The notes: a model not told the origin generated them from the sequence alone. Shown: positions 9,826 to 21,580, numbered from the stretch's first letter. The stretch: DNA of 64,000 nucleotides from Aspidapion aeneum (GCA_963576565.1 OY755042.1:100558185-100622184), one strand, 5' to 3'. Made by a program: numbers and translations.

Positions 9826-10989
9826 TGAAATTTGCTGATTACATGTTTTCTTTGGAGGAGTACCAACCACACAACACACTATGTACCAACTTTGAAAGCT
9901 GTCCAAATTATCGTTCGTGACCAACGCTTTTGGGGGATTCCGCTTTTCTCACAAAATGTGTCAAACTAATCCCAAATTTCATTGTTCTTCCCGCAGATGC
10001 ACCAAGGCTTCTCGATGCTGTTTTGTTCGTTTCGTTCACGGTTCTTAAAGAAACGTTTCGTTTCGTTTTTACTTATTGGCCTGTCCCCTTATTGCAGACA
10101 ATTTGGCAGCTCAATTCGGTGGACAGCAAGATATGACTCGAAGTCACTTGGTGCCCAGGACAATCACAACTCATTCACTATCACATTCATACTACATGAG
10201 GACCCAGCAGGCCGGCCTGCTAAGCACCTCTCGGTAGGCAATTTTCTTTTCTTAAGGAGGATTTATCGTGCTGGCGCCATCTACGCTCTGAACACGGGAT
10301 CACCGGCTTAACGTGAACTCCGAACCTCGGCCTTGTATTGATCATCAACTACTTCCGGTAAATCGGTATTCACAAACGGATAGTAGGTTCGAGTTTGTAG
10401 TGACAGGCATGGGAATCGAACCAAATTAACCAATCGGGGCCACTTGCTGTTTTGTTTCTGAGCAAGAAGGACTTAAGCGCGTGTTTAGATTTCTCTTCAC
10501 ATTTTAAGAAATCTATGGCTTCAAACGTTCAAATATTATAATTAGAAAAAAATGTTCCTGCCTAGTTCAGGTCGTAGCCTGTTAGAAGGGTAGAAATGCG
10601 AAAAAGATAGTCGTTGCATCGACCGGGGTAGTTGTAAGAGAACTCTCCGTACGTCTCTCGGCTCCGCATTTTACTTTCACTTTTGTCCGCTCTATCGGTT
10701 CGAAAAATATTGTTTTTTCAACCCGCTCTCTTTTTTAATTAAGTTTAAGTATTCAGAAGATGTTACTTTTAGTGGTTTTAAATGTGTTTAATGTAAAATT
10801 TACAGTGCATTATTATACACCAAATATCCACAAATCATCTTAATTATTTCACCCCGAACCAGCGCACCTATGTTCACCAGAGTGGAGCAGAGAACCAAAT
10901 CCCTCCAGCGCGATTATGGATTTAAAGGATAGACCGCAACCTTTTTTTTAATTTGCTGACTGTGTCTTTGGTGGCCTCCCAATAAATAA
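9826..10989. other. Gap without a supported gene
   Basis: Mixed sequence between two transposon relics. Two stretches look exon-like: one after CTTCCCGCAG at about 9996, and one after CCCCTTATTGCAG at about 10099 that reads NLAAQFGGQQDMTRSHLVPR before frames close. No protein family was recognised. A B-box-like GGTTCGATTCCC lies on the minus strand near 10420, possibly a SINE remnant. Confidence 0.3.
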
Positions 10990-11346
10990 CCCCTGATTTA
11001 TAAGTTGCCGTTCGTTAAAGTTGGGCAAAGTTCGGCCTTGCCGTTCGCAAAAGTTGAAGATAATTCATCTTTATCTTTCGCCGTTCGAGAATCGTAGTCG
11101 GCCACGTACGTCACACTTAGTTGGTTTATTCTTTTATTTTCCTTTAATTTTTTTTTCTTTATAACAAAAGCTGTCAGACAAGGTTAGAGGCACCATTTTA
11201 AACAAAAAAAGTATAAAAAAAAATTTTTTTAGGTTATTATTACCGAACAGTTGCGAACGGAAGACGGTAGCCTATAAATGCTAAAATCCGTCTACGAACT
11301 GTGAACCGTGAACATCAACAGTGAACGGCAACTTATAAATCAGGAG
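10990..11346. mobile_element. Harbinger-type MITE, 357 bp, TAA target duplication
   Basis: Terminal inverted repeats of about 24 bp (left starts CCCCTGATTTATAAG, right is its near complement) flanked by TAA at 10987-10989 and 11347-11349. A 3-bp TAA/TTA duplication is the PIF/Harbinger signature. Non-coding. Confidence 0.6.
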
Positions 11347-11563
11347 TAAGACTTTTTTTTATTGAACTTGAACTAATAAATTTAGTTTATTTTGTCGTTC
11401 TGCGGTTTATAAGTTAAGAAAAAATCTTAATCTAAATTTATAATAACTATTTAATGATAACATAGAATGGAAAAAATATATTTAAAAACTGAAATTATTA
11501 TGCGGTAAAAAGAGATACCTATATTGTTTAATTATAAATAGCCCAAAACTATTTGGACTTAAG

Positions 11564-12448
11564 CTATTTTTTCTTGATACTTTTGCACACCCATTCCATT
11601 CCTTCGCGCACACCAGTGCCCTGTGTGGCTGTGCAGGCCTGAATTTGCCAGGCTCTGTCCTTAATTTGGTGAAGCCCCAATGTTTGTGCTAAGTCTGCAG
11701 CTTCCAATGCATCTGGAATATCCTGCTTGTTTGCGTAGACCAAAAGAGGAACATTCTTGAGTTTATCATCGCCTAACAATTCGTATAGTTCTATTCCAGT
11801 TTCTTCTAGACGCTTTTTGTCCGAGGCGTCAACTACATAGATCTAAAATAAATATAATTATAATTATGTATGTGCTGTATATCTTAATTGACCTAATTTT
11901 TGAAATTATTTTTTTGCGGTCATAAACTAGTAAAATAACTTACCAAAATATCAGTATTTTCAAAATAGTTTTTCCAATAAGGTCGTATTTTTCTTTGGCC
12001 ACCAATATCCCACACATTTAATTTAAATCCTTCGCTGGTCACTGATTTAATATTAAATCCCGCAGTTGGAGTGATACTGGTGATGTCTTCAGAAGCCAGT
12101 GTCTTTAAAATGGTCGTCTTTCCAGCATTATCTAGGCCCAGAAGTAGCAGTCTCATTTCTCTTTCCGGTGTGGAAGTTAACTTCCGTAGTATAGCCAACA
12201 GTCCCTAAAATGTTAATCTTTCTTTACTGGTTTAAAGTGATTTAACACGATTTGTGAACACCCTCTTTCCAGACCTGTCACGTTTATCACGTATTCAAAT
12301 TTCGCATTTCGAGGTTAAGTGAGTTTCCATGGTAACGTCATGTTTCAATGTAAACAAACTTTTTTTTAGTAAAATTTGCATTGAAAATATTATAATAAAA
12401 ATATTACTAGGCATGCATCTAATTATATGGGGTTTAATAACTTACCAT
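11564..12448 (-). CDS. Arl3: ADP-ribosylation factor-like GTPase Arl3
   Basis: Three coding exons on the minus strand: exon 1 (12448-12446) holds only the ATG and is followed immediately by a GTAAGT donor; exon 2 is 12204-11944 (acceptor TTTTAG, donor GTAAGT); exon 3 is 11842-11564 (acceptor ATTTTAG) to the stop. All junctions are phase 0 and give 180 residues, close to the 182 of vertebrate ARL3. G1 GLDNAGKT, switch I threonine in [11 protein letters not shown]3 [12 protein letters not shown], and G4 NKQD are intact. The N-terminus [10 protein letters not shown] is the amphipathic helix of this subfamily, and FNIKSV with [20 protein letters not shown] fits ARL3 rather than ARL2. ARL3 in GTP form releases lipidated cargo from UNC119 and PDE6D carriers at cilia; the Drosophila orthologue is dead end (dnd). 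Confidence 0.93.
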
Positions 12449-13251
12449 ATTGTGAATATTTCAATTGATATCCTTATTCGAATTAGGCAATAAAGTAAAT
12501 AATTTATTAACTCAGAATTAGCAGCCTCATGTGGTGACTTTTTGACCAATACAAACAAAATAAATCCAGACAATCAAAAAACTAGAGTGCCTTCATACAA
12601 ATCAATAACATAGAGTTCCTGCAAGTGGTCTACAGAAAGTTGATTTTCCAACACATCATATGCTCTCCGTCACATCTTGTTCATGTTGTTTCCTAATTTG
12701 TAATCTCCATCTTTCCAAAATCAGGCATTCAGAATTGTACCTAGTAATTTTTTTCTAATTGAGAACAAATTTTGGCACTCAAAGCATTTTGTTTTTAGAT
12801 GTTTTATAAGGGTAGGAGATATTTTTATTGTTAAAAACTATGAAATATTATGTATCATTGGATCCCTCAACATATTATTGCAAAAAGCACTCTAGTTTCC
12901 ACTTTTCTCCTCTAAAAATCAAAAAATAGAACTTTTCTACAAGTGTTTTGAGCCTAACATTAAACTTTAAATATGGTTTTGGACTAAATTTATAATGAAT
13001 TAATTAAATATTATTATGTACAACAATAAATGAACAAAAAAGATATTTATTATGGGGAAAAATCTGCCTAAAAGCTTTTTATTATTATTTCAGCCATTTT
13101 ATCTGTTCTGTGCAATTTATTAAATGTCCCCATTGTCTCCCTCTCTCTCTATATATTATTCTGTTTCATAAAAGTATATTGCTTTTGCATTGGTATAGGT
13201 AAAATAATAATCACATGACCATCTTTTTTTAAAGGCTGGAAATTGTGCATA

Positions 13252-14053
13252 TGGGTCCTTTTCAATAACAAGATTTGAACACATTTTTTGCATGGATATA
13301 TAGTTTGGAAGCTAGCCAAGAAAAATGTGCCAAAATGTTTATACCTCTGTCATTTAATATAAATGCAATTTATAATAATCAAAAAGATTTTATCATAATC
13401 TCCCACCTAGCACAAATGAACAAAACGTTAAAAACACACTTTTTCATTAATGAGTCGTTTTTTAACGTTAGTTTCAATTCACGTGAGAAAACGACCTATT
13501 AAAAAAAGAGTATTTTTCACGTTTTTTTGGTTTGTGTTATGGGGGCGGGACGGCTGGCTTCTTAAATTTAAGTTGTCACGCTGGATTTAAGTTGAAAAAG
13601 TAACCCTCAGGTGGCGATATATGCGTATGAAATAGGTGTAATTTGATGCCGGGCGTCAGCGTTCAGTCGAAAAAAGCCTTAAGTGTGGGAACACTGTTTT
13701 TTTGTGAGATTTTTAATAAAAACTGATAAAACTTTTACAGGTTTTTTTTCTTTAAAAAAAGATGACTATTTTGAAATTTTTAAATAAATTTGCACAGTTT
13801 CTCTTACTCCCAATCACTTTTATTGTCCAATCACAGTTATTTGTTAATGCATTTTTGCCAAATATACCAATTATAATTTAAAAGTAATCTAATTTTTTGT
13901 ATGCGTGATGGAAACCTTAAAATATAAGATACATTAATCTCTAAGGAAAAAAAATGTGCCATTTTTTTTTTGATAACCAAGGTTTAAACTGGTTATTATT
14001 TTAAACTAAAAATCAGTTATAGTGCAAATTAAAAAGTTACTGAAAAGGACCCA
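13252..14053. mobile_element. Mariner-like non-autonomous element, about 800 bp
   Basis: TGGGTCCTTTTCA at 13252 and its complement TGAAAAGGACCCA ending at 14053 form inverted ends, each flanked by TA. Interior is AT-rich with no transposase. The assignment rests on the short TIR and TA only. Confidence 0.45.
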
Positions 14054-14086
14054 TATATTCTTTGTCCTTCTTCTCTCTTCTTGCAC

Positions 14087-14155
14087 TAGAGTCCCTGTAT
14101 GTTGACATATTTGGATATATAATATATCCAAATATGTCAACATACAGGGACTCTA
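14087..14155. mobile_element. 69-bp perfect hairpin element, family 1
   Basis: Begins TAGAGTCCCTGTATG and is a perfect palindrome of two 34-base arms around a single base. A 60-bp relative with the same arms lies at 50775-50834. Termini TAGAG fit the hAT YARNG consensus. No clean target duplication is visible at this copy. It sits about 80 bp upstream of the RCCD1-like start codon. Confidence 0.65.
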
Positions 14156-14238
14156 CCTGCAACTTAACTGTAGCTTTAGAACTTTTTTTACCAACCAGTA
14201 TTTTTTTAGGTATAAAATTATTTTAAAAAAATCAGAAA

Positions 14239-17200
14239 ATGAAAGTTTATTGTCAAGGATTTAACTTGTATGGTCAATTGAATCATTCAGATACAATTTT
14301 GTCAACATTCTTACCCACAATCGAAGAAAACCAACTGCAATCTATAACTCAGGGCCATTCTTTTTCCATTATTACCAATAATGATAAGTTCATCAAAGTG
14401 ATAAGCAATCAGCTGCCCAAAAGTATTGAACAGACTGTAGATAAAATTGACAAAATTACATGCAACAATAAGTTGATCTTAATTTTGACTGACGAAAATA
14501 AAGTTTTTAAAATCGCCATAGATTCTCCAAACAAAATAGAACAACTTCCAAAATTCACTGAGGAAAATGATAAAGTTACAAATATAGTTATGGGAGAAAC
14601 TATGTTTATCGCTTATACTGAAAGTGGAAAATTGTACAGCATTCCGGAAAAATTGGATTTTGAAAATAAAGAAATTTTGGATATAAAAGTTGGAAGGGAA
14701 CATTGTTTGTTATTAAAAGGAAATGGAGAAGTTTATTCTTTTGGGAGAGGGAGGTAATTTAATACTTGCCATTCTTAGGTCCTTTCTGAGAAAAAAACTT
14801 GATATGAACATACAGTGTGAAACAGCCAAATGGAATTAATTCGATAACGAATAAATGGAAACACACTTGGACACGTCGATTTGTATATTTAAATGCGCAT
14901 TAAAAAAATATATATGTGTGTCATGTGACAGTGGCCAATACCAACTTTCTGATTTTAAATGCAACCCACTGTATATTATTTATTTTTTGGATTCTTTAGA
15001 AAATTCTAGATATAATGCATGTACCGTCAAACGGGGTGGATCGGGACAGCGGGGTCAATCGGGACAAAACCTTTTTTTTACTATTTATATGGCCTCTGTA
15101 TCTCAAGGTCAATGTTTTTAGGTTCAATAATATTCAAAACTCATAGGCGATATCTTAGTGAACGCGTTTCTGCAAGTCGCCGGCCAGTTCGCTTTAGCTT
15201 TTTGAATGGAGCACCACGCAAAAAAGCCAACAAAATTTTCGCGGTTCAAATACCCATAGCTTTTGACAGATTTGACGTAGACAAGCGACAGTTATGTCAA
15301 AATGTTAGTTTTTCAAAGACATTTAAAACGAGGTGTCTCTCTACAGGGATTTCAATTAAAAAAATTAAAGTTGACCGCCCCTATGTCGCCGCCTAATGCA
15401 GGGGCAACACACCCGCCCTTTCATAAAATAGAGCTCTTGATGTTATTTATCACAGCCAAATATGGTTAAGTTATCTTCAATACTTCAGAAAATATTTGGG
15501 TGGACTCGGACTTTTGGGACACCCTGTATGTGTTTTATATGGAGCTTAATTTTTTAGCTCTTAAAGTTAAAAACGCCCCTCAAAACTGTATTTTTAGATA
15601 TGTATGTCATCAAGTATTCTAACAAAAGCTGTATTTTTTAGTCGAGGTCAACTAGGTCATGGCTGTCTGGATGATGAAGGTAATCCTAAGTTAATAGAAG
15701 CTTTGGCAGGAGTTAAAATAGCTCAAATAGCCGCAGGAGGATGGCATTCTATAGCTTTAAGCGCAGATGGAGATATTTACTCGTAAGAATAGTTTCTGAT
15801 TTTAATCTGCGAATATAAAAAATTTTGTTTTTCCAAAGAATCGGTGATTTCACAATTTGCGGCACACTGTGTAAAGAATGTATACACGAACGCCACTGGT
15901 CGACATAAAAAAAAACATGTTAGACATCAGAAAATGCCTCTTGATAAATAGAAAGGGTGCCCCCAATTTCACAAAAATATCTAGAGCAGTATAACAGATA
16001 CAGTAGAACCTCTATAACTCGAACCTGAAGGGACAACCAAAACAGTTCGAGTTATGGAGAGTTCTAGTTATAGAAACTCAAGTTACATAGGTTAAAATAC
16101 ATGTAAAAAGTGCAGGGATCGCTAAAAAGGTTCGAGTTATAGAGGTTCGACTGTATTAAAAAAAAGAGTTTTTTTTGAAAATATTTAACACCCTGTATCT
16201 CAATGCAATTGAGGTTTTATCATTTTACCTCGAATAAATAATTAATGAAATTGAAGACCAAAAAAAAAGATTCTTCTTCTAGGTCTTCACATTTAACACA
16301 GGTTATCTACAGAATTTGAAAGGTCATTGAACCTGATTGGCCAACTGTAATTAGATTAAAAAATCTACGTCAGCGGGTTGCCTTATACCATTTGTTTTAT
16401 GGAAACGCGATGACGCAGCTACAGCCGTCCAGTTAAGTTCACATAAATGGTCAAATTCTGTAGGCAACCTGTGTTTTTGCACTATACTTTTGTATAAAGC
16501 TTGATTCTTACCCAATGGTTTTGAATTGACAGCAACTCGTCACTAATCCGCTTTTATAACAGCAATGTATTTACACTCTTTAAGACTTTTTTGACCTGCT
16601 TAAAAAACTCGAGACGCTGGGCAAAAATCAAAAATATGGGAACCGTGGCCCACGGTGGATAGAATATACCGGTGTTCGGATCTTATAAATATATGTCGAA
16701 TTTTCACGTCACTGGTGGTCCAGCTGATTTTTAGAAACGAAAGTTAGATATGATATGAACAACTAATATTTTTTGATTTTTTTTGAAAACTAAGGCAATT
16801 TTCGTACTATTTTTTAGTATATTCCTATAAAATAATATTTTTCAGACATACCAGTCGTTATTTTTTTTAGCCCGCTTCATTTCTCTTTACACAAAAACGA
16901 AAATTCGAAGAAATTAATGTGTTCGTTTCAGCTTCAAAAATTATCCGCTGACATACCTCTTTGTTTACTACCCAATAGTCATCGGTTTACCTTTAATATT
17001 AAACGATCACATACAGTTTGACTTACATTTTATACGGATGTACCAAAAAAACAGTAGAAAAATGGCCTTAGTTTTCAAAAAATATTGTTGCGTTGTTCAT
17101 AACTGATGTAACTTTTGTGTACAAAAATCAGCTGGACCACCAGTGACGTGGAAAATTCGACATATATATGTATATAAGATCCGAACACCGGTCTATTCTA

Positions 17201-18252
17201 TCCACCGTGACCGTGACCGACAAGGCTTAACGCGTCGGTTCGTGCATATGGCTGCAGTGCTTGCTATATGACTGGACCGACCGCGCGTAGAGTGGGCGCG
17301 CTGCGTATCTTGTGGGTTCAAGTCCCACCTCGGCATATGGTTATTTTAGTAACGTCCCAACAAGGCATATCTCGGGTAAAAAAGACGATTGATCCTAGCT
17401 ATGGATGGAAAGTCCCAGTATAAAAAACAAAAAAAAATCAAAAATTATTTTCATAAGAAACTTATTTTCTCTTTTTCATTTTAGATGGGGTTGGAATGGT
17501 AACGGTCAATTGGGTCTTTTAACCAGCGAAAATATGGAGACTGGCGTACAAGTTATGGCGACCCCAACTTTGGTGGAGTTAGATCAAAATGTTACTAAAG
17601 TTGCTTGTGGAGCGCGACATTCATTGGTGATACTAGGTAAATCTTTTTTTTAAAATAATGTCTACTTACTTTTAAGGGCTATTTTGCTATATACTGATAC
17701 AATTTTAATTAAAAAACAACTGCGTTACTTTTTAAAATTAGGTTTTAAGTTAAAAAAACACATATTTTTTTCTAAAATTTGTTTTTCTTGCAGTGACGGA
17801 ATACCGATAAAAGTATCACCCGTTATATAATCAAATAAAAAAAATAGTTCTATAAGGGAGTGTAGCTTTCACTGGAATCTGCATCCCCATTTTAAAATTA
17901 AGAAAAAGGTAGAAAACAAGTTGAATATTTTTGGTAGAAGTAAAGTACAGTATTTTTGATTTGGAAGAAATTAGTTCATAAGTGTAGCTGAACTGGACTC
18001 AAACACAGGGATAAAATAATTCTGTATAGGTGGGAAACTGTTATAGTAAGTTTAAGCTTAGTTTGTTTATAATATTTATGTACTTTTTTAGAAAATAATG
18101 CTTTATATGGCTGTGGTTGGAACAAGTACAAACAGCTGCTTGCACAAGCCCAAGAAAACATTTATTCCTTTGTATATTTACACGATTTTTCGAACGAAAA
18201 TGTATTTGACCTGGTTTGTGGTCCATGGAATTCTGCTGTTATTTGTGGATAA
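14239..18252 (+). CDS. RCCD1: RCC1-repeat protein, RCCD1-like
   Basis: Four exons join in frame: 14239-14753, 15642-15782, 17485-17636, 18092-18252 (stop). Donors are GTAATT, GTAAGA and GTAAAT; acceptors end TTTAG. The 322-residue product shows RCC1-type blades: [11 protein letters not shown] at the start, [12 protein letters not shown] across the exon 1/2 junction, [13 protein letters not shown] across 2/3, [11 protein letters not shown] in exon 4, and the closing [12 protein letters not shown]. The CGPWN ending, the W-x-W blade and the size (human RCCD1 is 376) favour RCCD1, which partners the KDM8 oxygenase at chromatin. The central part of exon 1 is weakly conserved, rich in K/E/N. Introns contain a pogo-like MITE, a long-TIR element and a tRNA-derived repeat. 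The first downstream AATAAA (18379-18384) lies within a foldback repeat. RCCD1 identity is by pattern, not alignment. Confidence 0.8.
16001..16153. mobile_element. Pogo/Tigger-like MITE, 153 bp
   Basis: Starts CAGTAGAACCTCTATAACTC and ends with the matching inverted GGTTCGACTG, flanked by TA on both sides. CAGT-type ends with TA duplication are typical of pogo/Tigger non-autonomous elements. A second copy in opposite orientation is at 43977-44161. Confidence 0.75.
16651..17209. mobile_element. 559-bp DNA element with about 170-bp inverted repeats
   Basis: CACGGTGGATAGAATA at the left and its complement at the right begin inverted arms that include TGTTCGGATCTTATA and GGTGGTCCAGCTGATTTTT. A near 8-bp direct repeat (ACCGTGGC/ACCGTGAC) borders it with one base unaccounted for. 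Non-coding; hAT-like assignment is tentative. Lies in intron 2 of the RCCD1-like gene. Confidence 0.6.
17222..17345 (+). repeat. tRNA-derived SINE-like sequence
   Basis: A perfect RNA polymerase III B box, GGGTTCAAGTCCC, is followed by ACCTCGGCA, with a weaker A-box-like GCGTAGAGTGGGC upstream. No complete cloverleaf, so a SINE head or tRNA pseudogene is likelier than a functional tRNA. Confidence 0.4.
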
Positions 18253-18375
18253 GTCCTATGTTATAAATAGTAGAGTAAGTGGCAATTGGTTGTTAAGTTT
18301 AATTATTTAAGCAAATTAAAAATATCAAAAACATTTAGAAACTTTTTGTTTAAAACTCGTAGACAATGATTGAGT

Positions 18376-18569
18376 AGAAATAAAATTTCGGACCTCCAAT
18401 GTCTGTATTTATTTTAAACACGACGTTTCGGTTAATAAGTACCTCTAACCATTGTCAAGTATAAACTAAACTGAGTTTATTTTACACTTGAAAACGGTTA
18501 GATATTTACTAACCGAAACGTCGTGTTTATAATAAATATAGACAATATAAATTTTATTTCTATTTAGAA
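18376..18569. repeat. Foldback repeat, about 194 bp
   Basis: Two imperfect inverted arms of about 90 bp share AAACACGACGTTTCGGTTA and its complement and AGAAATAAAATTT at the outer ends. The centre is near AACTGAGTTT. Confidence 0.6.
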
Positions 18570-18858
18570 ACTTTTTATACTTCAAGAAAAATAAGATAAG
18601 ATTCTAATATTAAAGCAGGTAAATCTTGGGTTTATTTTGAGAAAAAAAACTATGAAGATATGTATGTATATCCTAAACATCTTAATAAAATGTTTAAAAA
18701 AATATCTGAATATATTTTTACGATAAATGGTTAAATAAATTGTTGTTTTTTCTAGTAGGGGGTCTAGTGAGGTGCAAATCAATGAATTCAATTTTTTTAT
18801 AAATATACGGTGGGCAATGTATACATATTTAAATATTTTATATATATATTTATCGGTT

Positions 18859-20180
18859 TCACAACGTTCTACGTCTTCCGATACCCAATCTCCACTCGTT
18901 TCTGTTTACCCATAATTCATCATCTAGGCCTCTTATTCTTATTTCACTGTCTATTCCTTCTCTCCAGCGTCTCCTTGACCGTCCTCGTTTTCTTCGGCCA
19001 GTTGGTTTCCATTGCAGTATTTGTTTAGGTAGTCTTTCATCATTCCTTCTTTGTACATGTCCGTACCACACCAGTTGCTTTGTTCTTATATCATCCACTA
19101 AAGTACGTTCCCCCACTGTCATAATTTCTCTTATTCTTTGATTTGTAACTCTTTCTCTTTTGGATTTCCCTGCTGCTCTTCTCCAATCGTCCATCTCCGT
19201 AGCGGAAAGCATTTTTTCTGTTCTATCCTTGATTGGCCATACTTCTGAGCCGTATGTAATAATACTTTTTACAATGTGGTATATATAAGCTTTTTGTTAT
19301 GTTTTGATATACTTTGGTCCCAAATTATTCCATTTAATAAAGTTATTGCTTTTCTTCCTTGTACGTTTCGATCTTTTATAGCTTTGTCTAGTGTTCCATC
19401 AGCTGTAATTTTTAGACCTAAGTATTTATACTCATCAGAGGACTGAATTCGCTGCCCGGTATTTAAGATTAGATCCTGTTTCATTCCACCGATACATATA
19501 TACTCTGTCTTATTGAGATTAACCTCTAGTCCCCACTTATTGTACTTTTATATTAGTTTTCGTGTCAAATATTCGAGGTCGTCATAATCTTGAGCCACTA
19601 CTATCTGATCATCGGCGAAACATAAAGTATACAAGGTGGTTTCGTCCAATGGAATTTCCATGTTTTGGCATTTTCTCTTCCATACTTTAAGGACTTGTTC
19701 CAAGTATATCTTGAAGAGCGTAGGCGAGATACAGCAACCTTGTTTAAGACCTTTATTTACTTGAAAGCCTTTGGTTAGTTTTGCTTTTATTTTAACTTTT
19801 GCCTTACTATTGCGGTATACCTCTTTGAATGCCTTAATCAGTTGTACGCTTATATTTGTGTTTTCCAACGCTTTCTAAAGTAGATTTAGTGGTATACTAT
19901 CATATGCCTTCTACAAATCGACGTAAAGCAGATGCAGCTCTTGTCCGTATGCCATTTTCTTTTCAATAACTTGGGTTATACAAAAGAGATGATCTGAAGT
20001 CGATCTACCCGCCCTGAAACCAGCTTGTTCTTCTGCCTCCATGTCTTTATATTCGCTCTCCACTTTATTTCTTATTATTTCACCGTATATTTTTTTATTA
20101 TTATATATACGGTAAAAATATTTTAAATAAAGCTTTTTTTTTTTAATGGACCCAAGAATTACCTTCTTCAATATTAACAT
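18859..20180 (-). pseudogene. RTE-type LINE reverse transcriptase relic
   Basis: Four consecutive minus-strand frame pieces (20180-19911, 19868-19548, 19484-19269, 19212-18859) encode parts of one protein: EEQAGFRAGRSTSDHLF and a following YVDL; KGLKQGCCISPTLF and the catalytic CFADDQIVVA; a C-terminal part with YKYLGLKI; and the hallmark WYGHVQRRNDERLPKQIL. These blocks are typical of endonuclease-reverse transcriptase (RTE-like) elements of insects. Stops and frame changes separate the pieces. The endonuclease domain is missing, as expected for a 5'-truncated insertion. Confidence 0.75.
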
Positions 20181-20285
20181 CCGATTCCGAATCTTTGGTG
20201 AAATTAAACGACAAAAAACTATTAAAAAAAAGTTTCTTGTGCATCTGCCGGGAATCGAACCCGAACCCTTTGTTAAAAAAAATGT
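20165..20285 (-). repeat. tRNA-derived SINE copy (minus)
   Basis: On the minus strand a B box GGGTTCGATTCCCGG is followed by GCAGATGCACAAGAAACTTT, a T-run, and ATAGTTTTTTGTCGTTTAATT. The same order occurs on the plus strand just to the right, so the two are head-to-head copies of one family. Confidence 0.5.
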
Positions 20286-20289
20286 ATAA

Positions 20290-20405
20290 CCATGTGTTTC
20301 GGTGGCCCAATTGATAGAGCGTTGGCGTACATTCGGGTTCGAGTCTCGGCTGCTGCATAGGAATTTTTTTTAATAGTTTTTCGGTCTTTAATTTTACCCC
20401 TTATA
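20290..20405 (+). repeat. tRNA-derived SINE copy (plus)
   Basis: A-box-like TTGATAGAGCGTTGGCG and B box GGGTTCGAGTCTC, then GCTGCTGCATAGGAA, a T-run, and ATAGTTTTTCGGTCTTTAATT, matching the neighbouring minus-strand copy. Confidence 0.5.
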
Positions 20406-21034
20406 GAAAACACCAATAAAAATTCCAGTCTTCCAAAATGACAATGACAAAACTGTTTAAAAATTATAAATCGATGTATTCCTATATTTTTACCTATAAA
20501 TTATTACATTCAAATGAATAGAAGACAACATACATGCGTTATATGTTACAATAAATAGTTTAAGTTGTACTACGTATCTGTGCGTAAAACTGCACGTTAA
20601 CGTCCGATTTAGCGCCGTACGTTTTATTCAAAATTTTAGTTTAAGTTGAGGTTTATACGTAACTTCAATTTTCTACCCATAGCAGAGAATATGGAATGTG
20701 CACTGTATTTTTTTGTGACTACACTTTTTTACACAAAGATTTGTGCTGTACGCCCTCATAATTTTTAAGGCGCCCGCAGACATCCTCAAGATAACGTAGA
20801 TACGTAGTAGGCTGCTTACATGACCTTGACAAAGTGCACTTGCGTACCTGTCAAATCTTAATCTTATGCACAAATATGTAGCATAACTTATGGTTACGGT
20901 CGACGATACGGACACAAAAAGGAAACAATTTTCAATTATGATTTTACTTGTTAAAAGAAATTTGGACATTTGTGCACTTATGTGGGTGTGGATAATACAA
21001 GAAAATGTAATGGTTAGCCAAAACGAAGAAAATC

Positions 21035-21580
21035 CCGTATAAAGTCATAAGTGCACGTACGTCTTAAATATATCTGTACTGCGAAAGCGTTCCGCTATAT
21101 TGGATTCAATTGAACTCAAACGTATGGCTTGGATTAAAAATGCAAACGCTTTCAACAAAATTTGAAAGGGACTGCTTTCAATTGACCTTGACAATTTGTC
21201 AATGTAGTGATTTGACGTTGTCGAAATTGGAATTAATTTTTATTTTTTATTTAAATTTAAGAAGGTTCTTTAGATTTTGGAACTTTTGAAAGATAAAGCC
21301 ATTATCTTAAGTTCACGTATCTGCTTATTTGGGACTTTTTAAAACAAATTAAAAGGTTTTTATCCTAAGGTAACTGATAATGGGGATAAGCTTAGAAAAT
21401 AGATGGCACTGAGCGCGGTACCTTTTACCAGTAGCCTGAATTTATCCAAGCCATACGTTGGGTTCATTTGAAATTAAACAAGCCGGCACACTTGTATCAG
21501 TTATTTTTAGAGGCCCTTAACCAGTACAGATATATGTAAGACGTACGTGTCTAAGTGGCAAAGGCCGCCATATTAAGCTT
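21035..21580. repeat. Foldback element, about 545 bp
   Basis: Left arm contains GCACGTACGTCTTAAATATA and CGTATGGCTTGGATTAAAA; the right arm holds their complements near 21425-21555. Arms diverge and the centre (about 21180-21420) is not paired. No frame of note. Confidence 0.5.

Noticed and set aside
15018..15530. Overlapping plus-strand frames and GGGGTGGATCGGGACAGCGG-type motif in RCCD1 intron 1, with a GGGACACCCTGTATGT end near 15515
   Set aside because: They look like single ends of unrelated dispersed elements; no matching partner end or protein domain was found, so no element was called.
17791..17810. CAG acceptor at 17791-17793 as exon 4 start of the RCCD1-like gene
   Set aside because: It keeps frame for only five codons and then hits a stop. 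The acceptor at 18090-18091 gives the conserved GCGWN and CGPWNS ending.
18480..18530. Hammerhead ribozyme suggested by ACCGAAACGTCG
   Set aside because: The CTGATGA core is absent and the required stems do not form; only the GAAAC portion is present.
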